From: an uncultured Bacilli bacterium
Lineage (GTDB): Bacteria; Bacillota_I; Bacilli_A; RF39; UBA660
Assembly (NCBI GenBank): GCA_910584165.1
Contig: CAJTZU010000001.1
Span: 583,048 to 647,047, forward strand
DNA length: 64,000 bases
Reading direction: 5' to 3'
Shown here: positions 26,657 to 35,008 of the stretch, in pieces
How the letters are laid out: every line of letters starts with the position of its first letter
How positions within the stretch are numbered: the stretch's first letter is position 1
Translations under genes and position numbers: made by a program
The notes under the pieces: model-generated
The model's database searches: none
Told to the model about the DNA's origin: nothing
What the model saw: only the letters and a program-made list of their open reading frames with translations

Positions 26657-26711
26657 ATTATTTCACCTTATTCTTTATATTTATGATACTATTTTTTTTC
26701 ATAATAAGCAA

Positions 26712-26744
26712 TAAAAAAAGAACTTACTTTATGAAGTTCTTTAA
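26712..26744 (-). terminator. Intrinsic terminator after the 26757-27149 gene
   Basis: Minus strand AAAGAACTT / AAGTTCTTT stem with an eight-base loop and seven T. Confidence 0.8.
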
Positions 26745-26756
26745 AGTTTTACTAAA

Positions 26757-27149
26757 CTATGCTACTTTTTTATACTGTTTTTCCTCTTCTTCTTGAATTC
26801 TTTTTACTTCTCCTAAATTCACTATTGTTTTAGATGGAATATGGTAAGTAAAGTCCATACTGACATGTCCCTCTTCAAAATCATAGAAAGTATTATATTC
26901 ATCAATTGTGCAAAAAATACTTTCTTCCCCTTCTCTTTCAAAAGTAAATCCATAAAAGTAATCATTCAATGTAAAATAATAATCTGAGAATTTTAAAGCT
27001 GGATATATCTTTTTTTCTATTTTATGATTTTGTCTTGAAAAACTACTTTCTAAAATCCAATTAGGATTATCAGAAATACAAGAATAAAAAGCAAAAAGGA
27101 GGCGCAAAGTATCATCCATTTGATAAATCTTAGAACGCTTATCCCTCAT
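26757..27149 (-). CDS. Unassigned 130-residue cytoplasmic protein
   Basis: The protein has no membrane segment. It starts with a basic stretch, carries aromatic-rich central strands (DYYFTLNDYFYGFTFERE) and ends with a Glu/Lys tail. A strong AAAGGAGGAG site and a good promoter precede it, divergent from RNase J, so it is a real expressed gene. No family recognised. It may respond to the same regulatory region as RNase J, since the two promoters are back to back. Confidence 0.6.
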   Translation of the reverse strand: MRDKRSKIYQMDDTLRLLFAFYSCISDNPNWILESSFSRQNHKIEKKIYPALKFSDYYFTLNDYFYGFTFEREGEESIFCTIDEYNTFYDFEEGHVSMDFTYHIPSKTIVNLGEVKRIQEEEEKQYKKVA

Positions 27150-27176
27150 ATTACTCCTCCTTTATTTAGCGATATT

Positions 27177-27205
27177 ATAATAGTATATTTTTTCAATTAA
27201 GTCAA
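27177..27205 (-). promoter_or_regulatory. Promoter of the 26757-27149 gene
   Basis: TTGACT (27205-27200), 17-base spacer, TATTAT (27182-27177), about 28 bases before the start codon. Confidence 0.7.
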
Positions 27206-27212
27206 GTCAAAC

Positions 27213-27241
27213 TAGACAAATGATACAAAAAAAGGTATAAT
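27213..27241 (+). promoter_or_regulatory. Promoter of the RNase J gene
   Basis: TAGACA (27213-27218), 17-base spacer, perfect TATAAT (27236-27241), about 42 bases before the TTG start. Confidence 0.8.
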
Positions 27242-27282
27242 GATATAGTTGAATTTGAAGAAAAAAGAAAGGAGAGAAAGTT

Positions 27283-28953
27283 TTGAAATTTTTTGATGGC
27301 GGAGATACTAAAATATTCGCATTAGGTGGACTTGGAGAAGTCGGTAAAAACATGTACTGTATTATGACAGGAAATGAAATTATTATTACCGATGTAGGAA
27401 TTACTTTTCCGTCCAATGAACTACCTGGAATAGATTATATTATTCCAGATTTTACATTTTTAAAGAAAAATGAAAATAAAATAAAAGCACTTTTTATTAC
27501 ACACGGGCACGAAGATCATATAGGAGGTATTCCCTATTTACTTCAGACATTACAAATTCCAGCAATCTATGCGCCTAATCAGGCAGCTGGTCTTATTCGT
27601 AAAAAATTAGAAGATAGAGAAATTAAATATGAGCATGTATATGTATATACGGAAAAAACAAAAGTAAAATTTAAAACGATGAGTGTAGAATTCTTTAGAA
27701 CCACTCACTCTATACCAGATTCGCATGGAATTGTTGTTACAACTCCAAATGGTACTATCGTTACGACAGGAGATTTCAAATTTGACTTAACACCTATTGG
27801 ACCTATGGCTAATTTACAAAAAATGGCTAGCATTGGAGAAAAAGGTGTTACCTTATTATTAAGTGATAGTACGAATGCATTGAATGAAGGATTTAGTGTA
27901 AGTGAATCAAAAGTAGATGAAGCTTTATCGGAGATGTTTTTGGAACATCATGGTAGAATTATTATTGCGACATTTGCTTCTAATATTTATCGTTTAAAAC
28001 ATATCGTAGATACTTGTAAAAGAAATAATAGAAAGATTGCCATTTTTGGTAGAAGTATGGAAAATAATATTGAAATATCTTTAAATGAAGGATATATCAA
28101 ACATCGTGAAATCTTTATTACCCCAGAAGAAGCTAATCAATTAGAGCCAAACAAAGTATGTTTGCTTTGTACAGGAACACAAGGAGAACCACTTGCTGCT
28201 CTATCTAGAATTGCAAATGGTAGTCATAGACAAATAAAATTACAACAAGATGACTTAGTCGTTTTAAGTTCTTCTGCTATTCCAGGAAATGCTTTAAGTA
28301 TTTCTAAAACTATTAACAAACTTTATTTACAAGGTGTAAAAGTGTGTACCAATTCTTCTCTTAGTGAAGTTCACACTTCTGGACATGGTAATCAGGAAGA
28401 ATTAAAATTAATGCTACGATTATTTATGCCAAAATATTTTATGCCTTTTCATGGAGAATATAGAATGCTTAAAACTCATGCTGATTTAGCGGTTGAATGT
28501 GATATTCCAAAAGAAAATACATTCGTTTTAAGCAATGGAGATGTACTTTCCATGTATAAAGGTAAAATCAAAAGAGAAGGTACTGTTCCTGCAGGAGATG
28601 TCTATATTGATGGAAATCGTATTGGGGAAATCGGTTCAGCTGTTATGAAAGATAGAAAGATTATGTCTAGTGATGGAATTGTAGTGGTTATTGCCAACAT
28701 TGATACTAACAAAAATAAATTATTAGGAAATCCTAATATTACCACTAGAGGTTTTGTTTTAATTCAAGAAAATCTAGACTTAATTAAAGAACTTGAAACT
28801 ATCAGTACAAAAGCAATTACTTCTAAAATTGATAAGCATGTTAATTATAGCGAAATAAAAAGTGAGATAACCAATCAGTTATCAAATTATATCTATGAAA
28901 AAACAGGCAGAAACCCAATTATTCTCCCTGTCATTATGGATATTAAAAAGTAA
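27283..28953 (+). CDS. rnj: Ribonuclease J
   Basis: A 556-residue metallo-beta-lactamase/beta-CASP ribonuclease that matures and degrades RNA, acting as 5'-3' exonuclease and endonuclease. The metal site HGHEDHIGG lies at residues 74-82; FRTTHSIPDS and TTGDFKFD follow, and the beta-CASP and C-terminal KH-like domains complete the usual length. Start is TTG 27283 with AAAGGAGAG eight bases before it; no in-frame ATG matches the family start. It stands alone on the plus strand. Whether it is J1 or J2 cannot be told without a second copy. Confidence 0.95.
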   Translation: MKFFDGGDTKIFALGGLGEVGKNMYCIMTGNEIIITDVGITFPSNELPGIDYIIPDFTFLKKNENKIKALFITHGHEDHIGGIPYLLQTLQIPAIYAPNQAAGLIRKKLEDREIKYEHVYVYTEKTKVKFKTMSVEFFRTTHSIPDSHGIVVTTPNGTIVTTGDFKFDLTPIGPMANLQKMASIGEKGVTLLLSDSTNALNEGFSVSESKVDEALSEMFLEHHGRIIIATFASNIYRLKHIVDTCKRNNRKIAIFGRSMENNIEISLNEGYIKHREIFITPEEANQLEPNKVCLLCTGTQGEPLAALSRIANGSHRQIKLQQDDLVVLSSSAIPGNALSISKTINKLYLQGVKVCTNSSLSEVHTSGHGNQEELKLMLRLFMPKYFMPFHGEYRMLKTHADLAVECDIPKENTFVLSNGDVLSMYKGKIKREGTVPAGDVYIDGNRIGEIGSAVMKDRKIMSSDGIVVVIANIDTNKNKLLGNPNITTRGFVLIQENLDLIKELETISTKAITSKIDKHVNYSEIKSEITNQLSNYIYEKTGRNPIILPVIMDIKK

Positions 28954-28970
28954 CCTAGGTTACTTTTTTT
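28944..28970. terminator. Bidirectional terminator between RNase J and sortase genes
   Basis: AAAAAGTAACC / GGTTACTTTTT palindrome flanked by A and T runs; contains both converging stop regions. Confidence 0.85.
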
Positions 28971-29430
28971 GTTTTCCAATTACTACTAATTGCTCCTTAC
29001 TACCGTAACAAGTAATGAGAGTAATACTAGAATCATTTGGGTCTCTAATTACTTCTACTTCTCCTGTTTTTGGCACTTTATATTTTCTAGTTACCTCATA
29101 AGAATACTTCTTTCCATAGTAGTTTAAAAAGATATTGTCACCTACTTTTACTTTATATAAATCTTTAAAGTAAGCAATATTTCCAAAACCACTATGACCA
29201 GCAATAATTACATTACCACCTTTTTCTTCTGGTAAAGAACTACTTTTTAAAAAGATAAGTCTTTCATCTAAATTATTCTTTTCATCCCCTTTTTCATATA
29301 GTACTTGATTTAAAGATATCCTTGGAATTGTTAACAAAATATTATTCTCATTTTTAGGTTGCCATTTTTGATAATGAAAAGAAATAATAGTTAGTAAAAA
29401 CTGAATAAAGGTAAGTATCTTAGTAAACAA
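28960..29430 (-). CDS. Small sortase paired with the adhesin
   Basis: A 156-residue sortase with an N-terminal anchor segment (about 5-19). It has the catalytic His in AGHSG (His79) and Cys in TLITC (Cys141). The residue just before the final LVV strand, where most sortases carry catalytic Arg, is Gln147 (KEQLVVIG). It overlaps the adhesin gene by 11 bases, so translation is coupled and the adhesin is its likely dedicated substrate. Sortases cleave between Thr and Gly of the sorting motif and attach the protein to the wall or polymerise it. Small size suggests class D or E rather than housekeeping A. Confidence 0.85.
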   Translation of the reverse strand: MFTKILTFIQFLLTIISFHYQKWQPKNENNILLTIPRISLNQVLYEKGDEKNNLDERLIFLKSSSLPEEKGGNVIIAGHSGFGNIAYFKDLYKVKVGDNIFLNYYGKKYSYEVTRKYKVPKTGEVEVIRDPNDSSITLITCYGSKEQLVVIGKQKK

Positions 29431-30784
29431 AAACTTTTCTCCAAATAGAATTTATAAAACTCATCCATCCTAATGGATATATCCTACCAGTATCTGGAAC
29501 ATCTGGAATAATCTCTTTATTATAGAGTTTTAATATTCCTTCAAATTTATCATCAATAGTAAATGACAAATCTTTAATATTTTGATATCCTTCTTTTCCT
29601 TTTACTTGATGAAGAATATAATCCCCTTTTGGTAATTTAAATTTAGCAATTCCATTCTCATCAGTCGTTACTGTCATAACAAGTTTCTCTTCTTGATATA
29701 TCTCAAAAATAGCATCACTTTCTAATTTGTAAGTACCACTTCCATACCACTTTTCAATTGTAATATCCTTTTCTTCTTGTTCCTCATATACCTCTAAAAA
29801 AATATTTTCCTTATCAACAGATATTGTATAAGAATTCTCATCTACCAAATATCCTTCACTTGCTTCCTTTTCCTTTACAACATAAATTCCATATTCTAAT
29901 AAAGAACTAGTAGCCTCTCCCTTTTCATCAGTTTTGATTTCTTCTACTAAAACACCATCTTGATAAATTCCATAAGTAGCACCTTTTAAAGTATTCTTAT
30001 TAGAAATAAAAACATTTTCTATATTTTTCTTTTTTAAAGAAATTCTTCCTTTTAAAAATTCTACTTCAAAAGAAAAATTCATAGGTGTAAGTAATCCTGG
30101 ATGATAAACATTTTGGCCACTTTTATGATAATAGAAAAGACCAGTTTCTAAGGCAGTCTCATTACTAGGCAATTCAAAAGAATAAGCATCTTGTAATGGC
30201 ATAATAGCATTCTTTAAAACAATATTATTATGAATCCACTGATTCCATTCTTTCCTATTTTTAAAAATTAATTTTTTAGGTCCATTCTTTAATTCTTGAT
30301 AATTATCAATTAAACTTTCTATTTCTTCTATTTCTTTTTGATAAGGTTCTATTTTTTTACCTTTCTTACCATCTGCAAAATAAATAGTCATATTTTTCGC
30401 AGCTGTTTTCCAAATCAAGTACTGTGTAATACCATACCATTTAATATCTTCATGTCCTGGATATAAATATCCAAAATAGGCTAAATTAGAGATTCTTTCA
30501 AAATCCTCATCACTAATATTTAAAACTTCTTTATTGGTATCATAAGCAAGATAATCCTCTGTTTGATTTAATGGGACAATTGGTTCTAAACAGTATACAT
30601 AAGAAGAATCACTTTTTCTTCTTAAAACAAATGGACTATTATAGTCTGATTTATCTCCATCAATTCTTGTAATCCACATACCATCTACTTTCTCTTTCGT
30701 GTTATAAAATCTTAAATTATCATCTGCTAATACTGGTTCTATCATTATGATAAAACAGAAAAATAAAAACAATAACTTTTTCAT
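29420..30784 (-). CDS. Thioester-domain surface adhesin with Cna-B/SpaA repeats
   Basis: A 454-residue surface protein. Signal peptide 1-20; thioester domain with VYCLEP (Cys65) and ITQYLIW (Gln121), the Cys-Gln pair that forms an internal thioester in Gram-positive adhesins; two SpaA/Cna-B-like beta domains (about 245-330 and 335-425); sorting motif VPDTG (429-433). After it comes an atypical hydrophobic end, WMSFINSIW, with RKVFVY. Thioester adhesins bond covalently to host amines. The short, weakly hydrophobic C-terminal anchor is unusual. Followed by an overlapping sortase gene. Confidence 0.8.
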   Translation of the reverse strand: MKKLLFLFFCFIIMIEPVLADDNLRFYNTKEKVDGMWITRIDGDKSDYNSPFVLRRKSDSSYVYCLEPIVPLNQTEDYLAYDTNKEVLNISDEDFERISNLAYFGYLYPGHEDIKWYGITQYLIWKTAAKNMTIYFADGKKGKKIEPYQKEIEEIESLIDNYQELKNGPKKLIFKNRKEWNQWIHNNIVLKNAIMPLQDAYSFELPSNETALETGLFYYHKSGQNVYHPGLLTPMNFSFEVEFLKGRISLKKKNIENVFISNKNTLKGATYGIYQDGVLVEEIKTDEKGEATSSLLEYGIYVVKEKEASEGYLVDENSYTISVDKENIFLEVYEEQEEKDITIEKWYGSGTYKLESDAIFEIYQEEKLVMTVTTDENGIAKFKLPKGDYILHQVKGKEGYQNIKDLSFTIDDKFEGILKLYNKEIIPDVPDTGRIYPLGWMSFINSIWRKVFVY

Positions 30785-30834
30785 AGTATTTCCTCCTCTA
30801 CTATAATTGTTATTGTTTTCTATTCTATTTCCTT

Positions 30835-31464
30835 TTATTTTTTTCTTTTTTTATTCTTTTTCTTTAATTTTTTTACTAAATTTACAATTAATATTCCAAT
30901 ATATTGGAAAAATACAATAATGCAAGTAACAAATACAGCATCTAACCAAGCAGGTGTATGATCTAGATTTCCTTGCGAAGTAATTCCATATAATTCAATA
31001 ATAGTAAATCTTTTAATACTAAAAAATATTAGAAAATAAATAAAGAAGAAACCAAAAATAATCTGTTTTTCTCTAAATTTATTCATACCATAAATACCAA
31101 TGGTTGGAAGAATACAAAATACAACAAAGCCAATCATCCATACAAATGGTTTCACATCAAAAATAACAGTTGGAATGAAAAAGAATAGTAATAAAAATAT
31201 CGCTAAATCTAATCCCATTACATAACGATAATCTTTTATTTTTTCCCAAAGATAACTGCCTAATATCATTACATTTTTACGAATTTGACTATCCTCTGTT
31301 ACCACTTCTACCTCTTCTTTTTTAGGAGTCTTTTTCACTATTTTTTTCTTTTTTACTTTTTTAGTTTCTTTTTTCTCTACTTTTTTTGTCTCCTCAACTT
31401 TTTTAGGAGTTTCTTTTTTTTCTTCTTTCTTTTCTTTTAACTCTTTTTCGTTATCCTTACTCAT
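30835..31464 (-). CDS. Membrane protein with Lys/Glu-rich cytoplasmic N-terminus
   Basis: A 209-residue protein. Residues 1-60 are almost entirely Lys and Glu with a few Pro/Thr, likely a flexible or coiled segment. Four hydrophobic segments follow (about 83-101, 107-124, 134-150 and 175-194), and the tail is again Lys-rich. The highly charged termini could bind nucleic acid or ribosomes near the membrane. No family recognised. It precedes the adhesin gene on the same strand, 50 bases apart, but need not be related. Confidence 0.55.
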   Translation of the reverse strand: MSKDNEKELKEKKEEKKETPKKVEETKKVEKKETKKVKKKKIVKKTPKKEEVEVVTEDSQIRKNVMILGSYLWEKIKDYRYVMGLDLAIFLLLFFFIPTVIFDVKPFVWMIGFVVFCILPTIGIYGMNKFREKQIIFGFFFIYFLIFFSIKRFTIIELYGITSQGNLDHTPAWLDAVFVTCIIVFFQYIGILIVNLVKKLKKKNKKRKK

Positions 31465-31510
31465 ACTATCACCTATTATTAGTTTATCATACTTTTTTTA
31501 AAAAGTAATT

Positions 31511-31540
31511 AAAAAAAGGACAAATTGTCCTTCTTTTTTT
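31511..31540. terminator. Terminator of the leuS operon
   Basis: AAGGACAA / TTGTCCTT stem flanked by A- and T-runs; perfect on the minus strand behind leuS and also plausible on the plus strand. Confidence 0.85.
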
Positions 31541-34382
31541 ATTTAATTACAATATTTACTAATTTTTTAGGAATAACAATCATTTTTACTACTTCATGTC
31601 CATCAAGATATGTCTTAACATTTTCAATAGATTTTGCATGTTCCTTCATTTCTTCTTCCGTAGTATTTGTAGATACTGTTATTTTTCCTCTTACTTTTCC
31701 ATTTACCTGAACAACTAATTCATAGCTATCTTCTACTGTTTTTTCTTCCTCATAAGTTGGCCATGGTGAGATTGCTAACATATCTCCAAGCTTACAGTTT
31801 TCATTAATTTCTTCTGTCATATGAGGAGCAATAGGATTTAGTAAATGAATTAATACTCGTAAATCTGCTTTTGTAATACTTTCTTCTTTTTCTATTTCAT
31901 TTAAGAAAATCATTAAAGCAGATACTGCCGTATTATATTTTAAACTAGTTAAATCATTGGTTACTTTCTTAATTGTTTGATGTACTAAAGTCTCTTTTGT
32001 AAACCCTTCTTTATCATTTAATTTATCTTGTAATCTCCAAATACGGTCTAAGAATTTCTTACATCCTTTAAGTCCATTTGTAGACCATGAAGCTTCATGC
32101 TCATAATCTCCTATAAACATCTCATAAGTACGAAGAGCATCAGCACCCATTTCTTTTACAATATCATCTGGATTAATAACATTTCCTTTTGATTTACTCA
32201 TTTTCTCGCCATTAGAACCTAAAATCATACCATGACTTACACGAGTCCATATCATCTCTTTACTAGGAACTAAACCAATATTATATAAGAATTGTACCCA
32301 GAATCTAGCATATAGTAAATGTCTTGCTGTATGTTCCATACCACCATTATACCAGTCTACTCGTTTCCAGTATTTCATAGCATCCATACCAGTAAATTCG
32401 GAATCATTATGTGGGTCCATAAATCTTAAGAAATACCAACTAGAACCAGCCCAGTTAGGCATGGTATCAGTCTCTCTTCTAGCCTTACCTCCACAACATG
32501 GACAAGTCGTATTTACCCAATCTGTAATATTAGCAAGTGGACTTTCTCCATTTTCCGTTGGCTCATATTCAGCTACATCAGGTAATAGAAGTGGTAAATC
32601 TTCTTCTTTCATTGGAACCCATCCGCATTTTGGACAGTCTATCATAGGAATTGGTTCTCCCCAGAATCTCTGTCTTGAGAAAATCCAATCTCTCATCTTA
32701 TAGTTTACTTTCTTTTCTCCACAGTGATGTTCTTCTAACCAAGTAAGCATTGTACTAATCGCATCTTCTTTATTCATGCCATCTAATACATCTGAATGGA
32801 TATGAACACCATCATCTGTTAAAGCACCTTCTCCTTCAATTAACCTAGTAGCATCATATTTATGAGCTTCACTTGTTAATTTCGTTAATAATTCTTCTTT
32901 AGGAATCCACATAACATCGGCAATTTCTTTTTCTTCTTCTGCACGCTCTTCAACAGCTAAACTATTTAATTTACCAACAATTGTGTGACAAGTGATATGA
33001 CGATTGACATCTTTATGAGCGGCATAGAAGTTATCAAAGTATACAAATTCCATTTCTTTATCAATGGTAATATCGGTATATCCTGTTTCTTCTATTACTT
33101 CACGAATACCTGCTTCAGTAGGAGTTTCCTCTCCTTCAATACCACCCATGACAAAGTTAATCCAATTAAATTTCTTATTATGTACACATAAATATTTATC
33201 TTCTGTTGGATGTTTAATAAGAGCATTTACGACTTTTCTTTCTGTCATTTTCTTATCTGGACGGATTGTAGAATCTCCACTACCTACAAAGTTTTTAGCG
33301 ATAACTTGAATAATTGGAATATTAAACTTTTTAGCAAATTCATAATCTCTATCATCATGGGCAGGTACTGCCATAATAGCTCCTGTTCCATAACTTGCTA
33401 AAACGTAATCACTGATATAGATAGGAATTTTAACTCCATTTACAGGATTAATAGCATAAGCACCAGTAAATACACCAGTCTTTTCTTTGTTTAATTCTGT
33501 TCTTTCCATATCGTTTTTTAAAGCACATGCTTTTTTATAGTTTTCAACTTCTTCTTTTTTATCTGGTGTTGTAATCTCATCCACATAAGCATGTTCTGGA
33601 GCAAGTACACAGTATGTTGCACCATATAATGTATCACAACGTGTAGTAAATACTGTAAATTCTTTATCCTCATGTCCATCTATTTTAAAGTTAACATGAG
33701 CTCCTACGGATTTACCAATCCAGTTAATTTGTCCTAATTTTACTTTTTCAGCAAAGTTTGTATCTTCTAATCCTTGAAGTAAATCTTCAGCATAGTCACC
33801 CATTCTTAACATCCACTGTGATTTTTCTTTTTGAACAACAGAGGAACCACATCTTTCACATACTCCTCCTGCTGCATCTTCATTGGATAATACAGATTTA
33901 CAAGTTGGACACCAGTTTACTGGAATGGTATCCTTATAAGCCATTCCATGTTTATAGAATTGTAAGAACTGCCACTGTGTCCATTTATAGTATTCTGGAT
34001 CTGTTGTTGAAAATTCTCTACTCCAATCAAAAGAGAATCCTAACTTTTGCATCTGCCCTTTAAAAGTCTTAATATTTTCACGTACTGCATCTTTTGGATG
34101 AATATGGTTCTTAATCGCATATTGTTCTGCAGGTGCTCCAAAAGCATCCCATCCCATTGGATAAAGTACATTCATTCCCTGCATTCTTTTCATACGTGCT
34201 AAAGCATCTTGAGCCGTATAACTTCTAACATGTCCTACATGTAATCCAGATCCTGATGGATATGGAAACTCTACTAATACGTAGTATGGGTCTTTCTCAC
34301 TTCCATTTTTCGCTTCAAATGTTTTATTTTCTTCCCAATACTTTTGCCATTTTTCTTCTATCTTTTTAAAATCATATTGCAT
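31539..34382 (-). CDS. leuS: Leucyl-tRNA synthetase with Nudix domain in the editing domain
   Basis: A 947-residue LeuRS, about 130-150 residues longer than usual. It charges tRNA-Leu. Signature PYPSGSGLHVGH (residues 40-51), zinc Cys pairs, CP1 editing domain (TTRCDT 246-251 where TTRPDT is usual; AVPAHDDRDYEFA 338-350) and KMSKSKGN are present. Between VIAKN (about 360) and EGALTDDG (about 518) lies a complete Nudix domain, box GGIEGEETPTEAGIREVIEE at 413-432 (followed by TGY), matching GX5EX7REUXEEXGU exactly. The normal CP1 sequence resumes right after, so this is a clean insertion. It starts one base inside the upstream membrane-protein gene, under a leucine T-box. Confidence 0.95.
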   Translation of the reverse strand: MQYDFKKIEEKWQKYWEENKTFEAKNGSEKDPYYVLVEFPYPSGSGLHVGHVRSYTAQDALARMKRMQGMNVLYPMGWDAFGAPAEQYAIKNHIHPKDAVRENIKTFKGQMQKLGFSFDWSREFSTTDPEYYKWTQWQFLQFYKHGMAYKDTIPVNWCPTCKSVLSNEDAAGGVCERCGSSVVQKEKSQWMLRMGDYAEDLLQGLEDTNFAEKVKLGQINWIGKSVGAHVNFKIDGHEDKEFTVFTTRCDTLYGATYCVLAPEHAYVDEITTPDKKEEVENYKKACALKNDMERTELNKEKTGVFTGAYAINPVNGVKIPIYISDYVLASYGTGAIMAVPAHDDRDYEFAKKFNIPIIQVIAKNFVGSGDSTIRPDKKMTERKVVNALIKHPTEDKYLCVHNKKFNWINFVMGGIEGEETPTEAGIREVIEETGYTDITIDKEMEFVYFDNFYAAHKDVNRHITCHTIVGKLNSLAVEERAEEEKEIADVMWIPKEELLTKLTSEAHKYDATRLIEGEGALTDDGVHIHSDVLDGMNKEDAISTMLTWLEEHHCGEKKVNYKMRDWIFSRQRFWGEPIPMIDCPKCGWVPMKEEDLPLLLPDVAEYEPTENGESPLANITDWVNTTCPCCGGKARRETDTMPNWAGSSWYFLRFMDPHNDSEFTGMDAMKYWKRVDWYNGGMEHTARHLLYARFWVQFLYNIGLVPSKEMIWTRVSHGMILGSNGEKMSKSKGNVINPDDIVKEMGADALRTYEMFIGDYEHEASWSTNGLKGCKKFLDRIWRLQDKLNDKEGFTKETLVHQTIKKVTNDLTSLKYNTAVSALMIFLNEIEKEESITKADLRVLIHLLNPIAPHMTEEINENCKLGDMLAISPWPTYEEEKTVEDSYELVVQVNGKVRGKITVSTNTTEEEMKEHAKSIENVKTYLDGHEVVKMIVIPKKLVNIVIK

Positions 34383-34756
34383 TATTTTTCTCCTCCTTGT
34401 TTCTTTTGGTAATATTTACCTATTCTCGTATAGACAATTAATATGAATGGAATTAATAGCAAAATGCCAACAACTAATACAGCAATCATCCAAAGGAAAA
34501 AATTAGATATCCAATTTTGTAATAAACAAACAACTGCTACTACTGTTGATATAATAAATGCATTAGATAAGGCAATTAATCTTACCAAAGACTTCATATT
34601 AATTTTACTATAATCTAATTTATACTTTTTAGAAAGCAAAGATAATTCTTTCCCTTCTTTCATATTTTCTAATACTTTTTCTTTTCTAATAACAAATAGT
34701 TCATAGAATAGATAAATCAGGACAAACATCCCTAACCATAATAGTAGTTCTATCAT
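34382..34756 (-). CDS. Small membrane protein in the leuS operon
   Basis: A 124-residue protein with hydrophobic segments near 3-19, 59-79 and 87-110, and a charged loop (RKEKVLENMKEGKELSLLSKK). It is the first gene behind the T-box and its stop overlaps the leuS start by one base (TAATG), so it is co-regulated by tRNA-Leu charging. Unlike known T-box transporters it is too small to be a permease. No family recognised. Strong GGAGG site. Confidence 0.65.
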   Translation of the reverse strand: MIELLLWLGMFVLIYLFYELFVIRKEKVLENMKEGKELSLLSKKYKLDYSKINMKSLVRLIALSNAFIISTVVAVVCLLQNWISNFFLWMIAVLVVGILLLIPFILIVYTRIGKYYQKKQGGEK

Positions 34757-34768
34757 TTTACCTCCTAA

Positions 34769-34975
34769 TAAAAAAGTATCATGATGAAGGGACGAATATT
34801 CGCGGTACCACCCTTCTTCATAATACTTTTATTATGCACTTAATCTTTAACGCAGATAACGTCTCTTTTGAGAAGCTCCCAAGCAAGTTCATAGTCATCC
34901 ATCAAAAGTTTACACCAACCACTTTCTCTCTATAGATTTCAAAACTATTACTACTCTTTTTCATCGCTTTATGAC
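34769..34975 (-). ncRNA. T-box riboswitch, leucine-specific
   Basis: Minus strand: stem I with an AGAGAGAAAGTGGTTGGTG-type stretch, specifier region ATGAACTTGC giving CUU (Leu) at 34887-34885, then the invariant T-box AGGGTGGTACCGCG (34814-34801). A terminator follows, pairing AAGTATTATGAAGAAGGG with TCCCTTCATCATGATACTT before a T-run. T-box leaders sense uncharged tRNA; uncharged tRNA-Leu would stabilise the antiterminator and switch on the membrane-protein gene and leuS. The CUU specifier agrees with the downstream synthetase. Confidence 0.95.
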
Positions 34976-34979
34976 TAAT

Positions 34980-35008
34980 ATTATATTACAACTGTCCAAT
35001 ATATTCAA
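34980..35008 (-). promoter_or_regulatory. Promoter of the leuS T-box operon
   Basis: TTGAAT (35008-35003), 17-base spacer, TATAAT (34985-34980). It lies across the stop codon of the upstream glucosidase gene and just before stem I of the T-box. Confidence 0.75.

Noticed and set aside
32461..33401. Plus-strand frames opposite the LeuRS insert
   Set aside because: Antisense shadows of a fully conserved coding frame.
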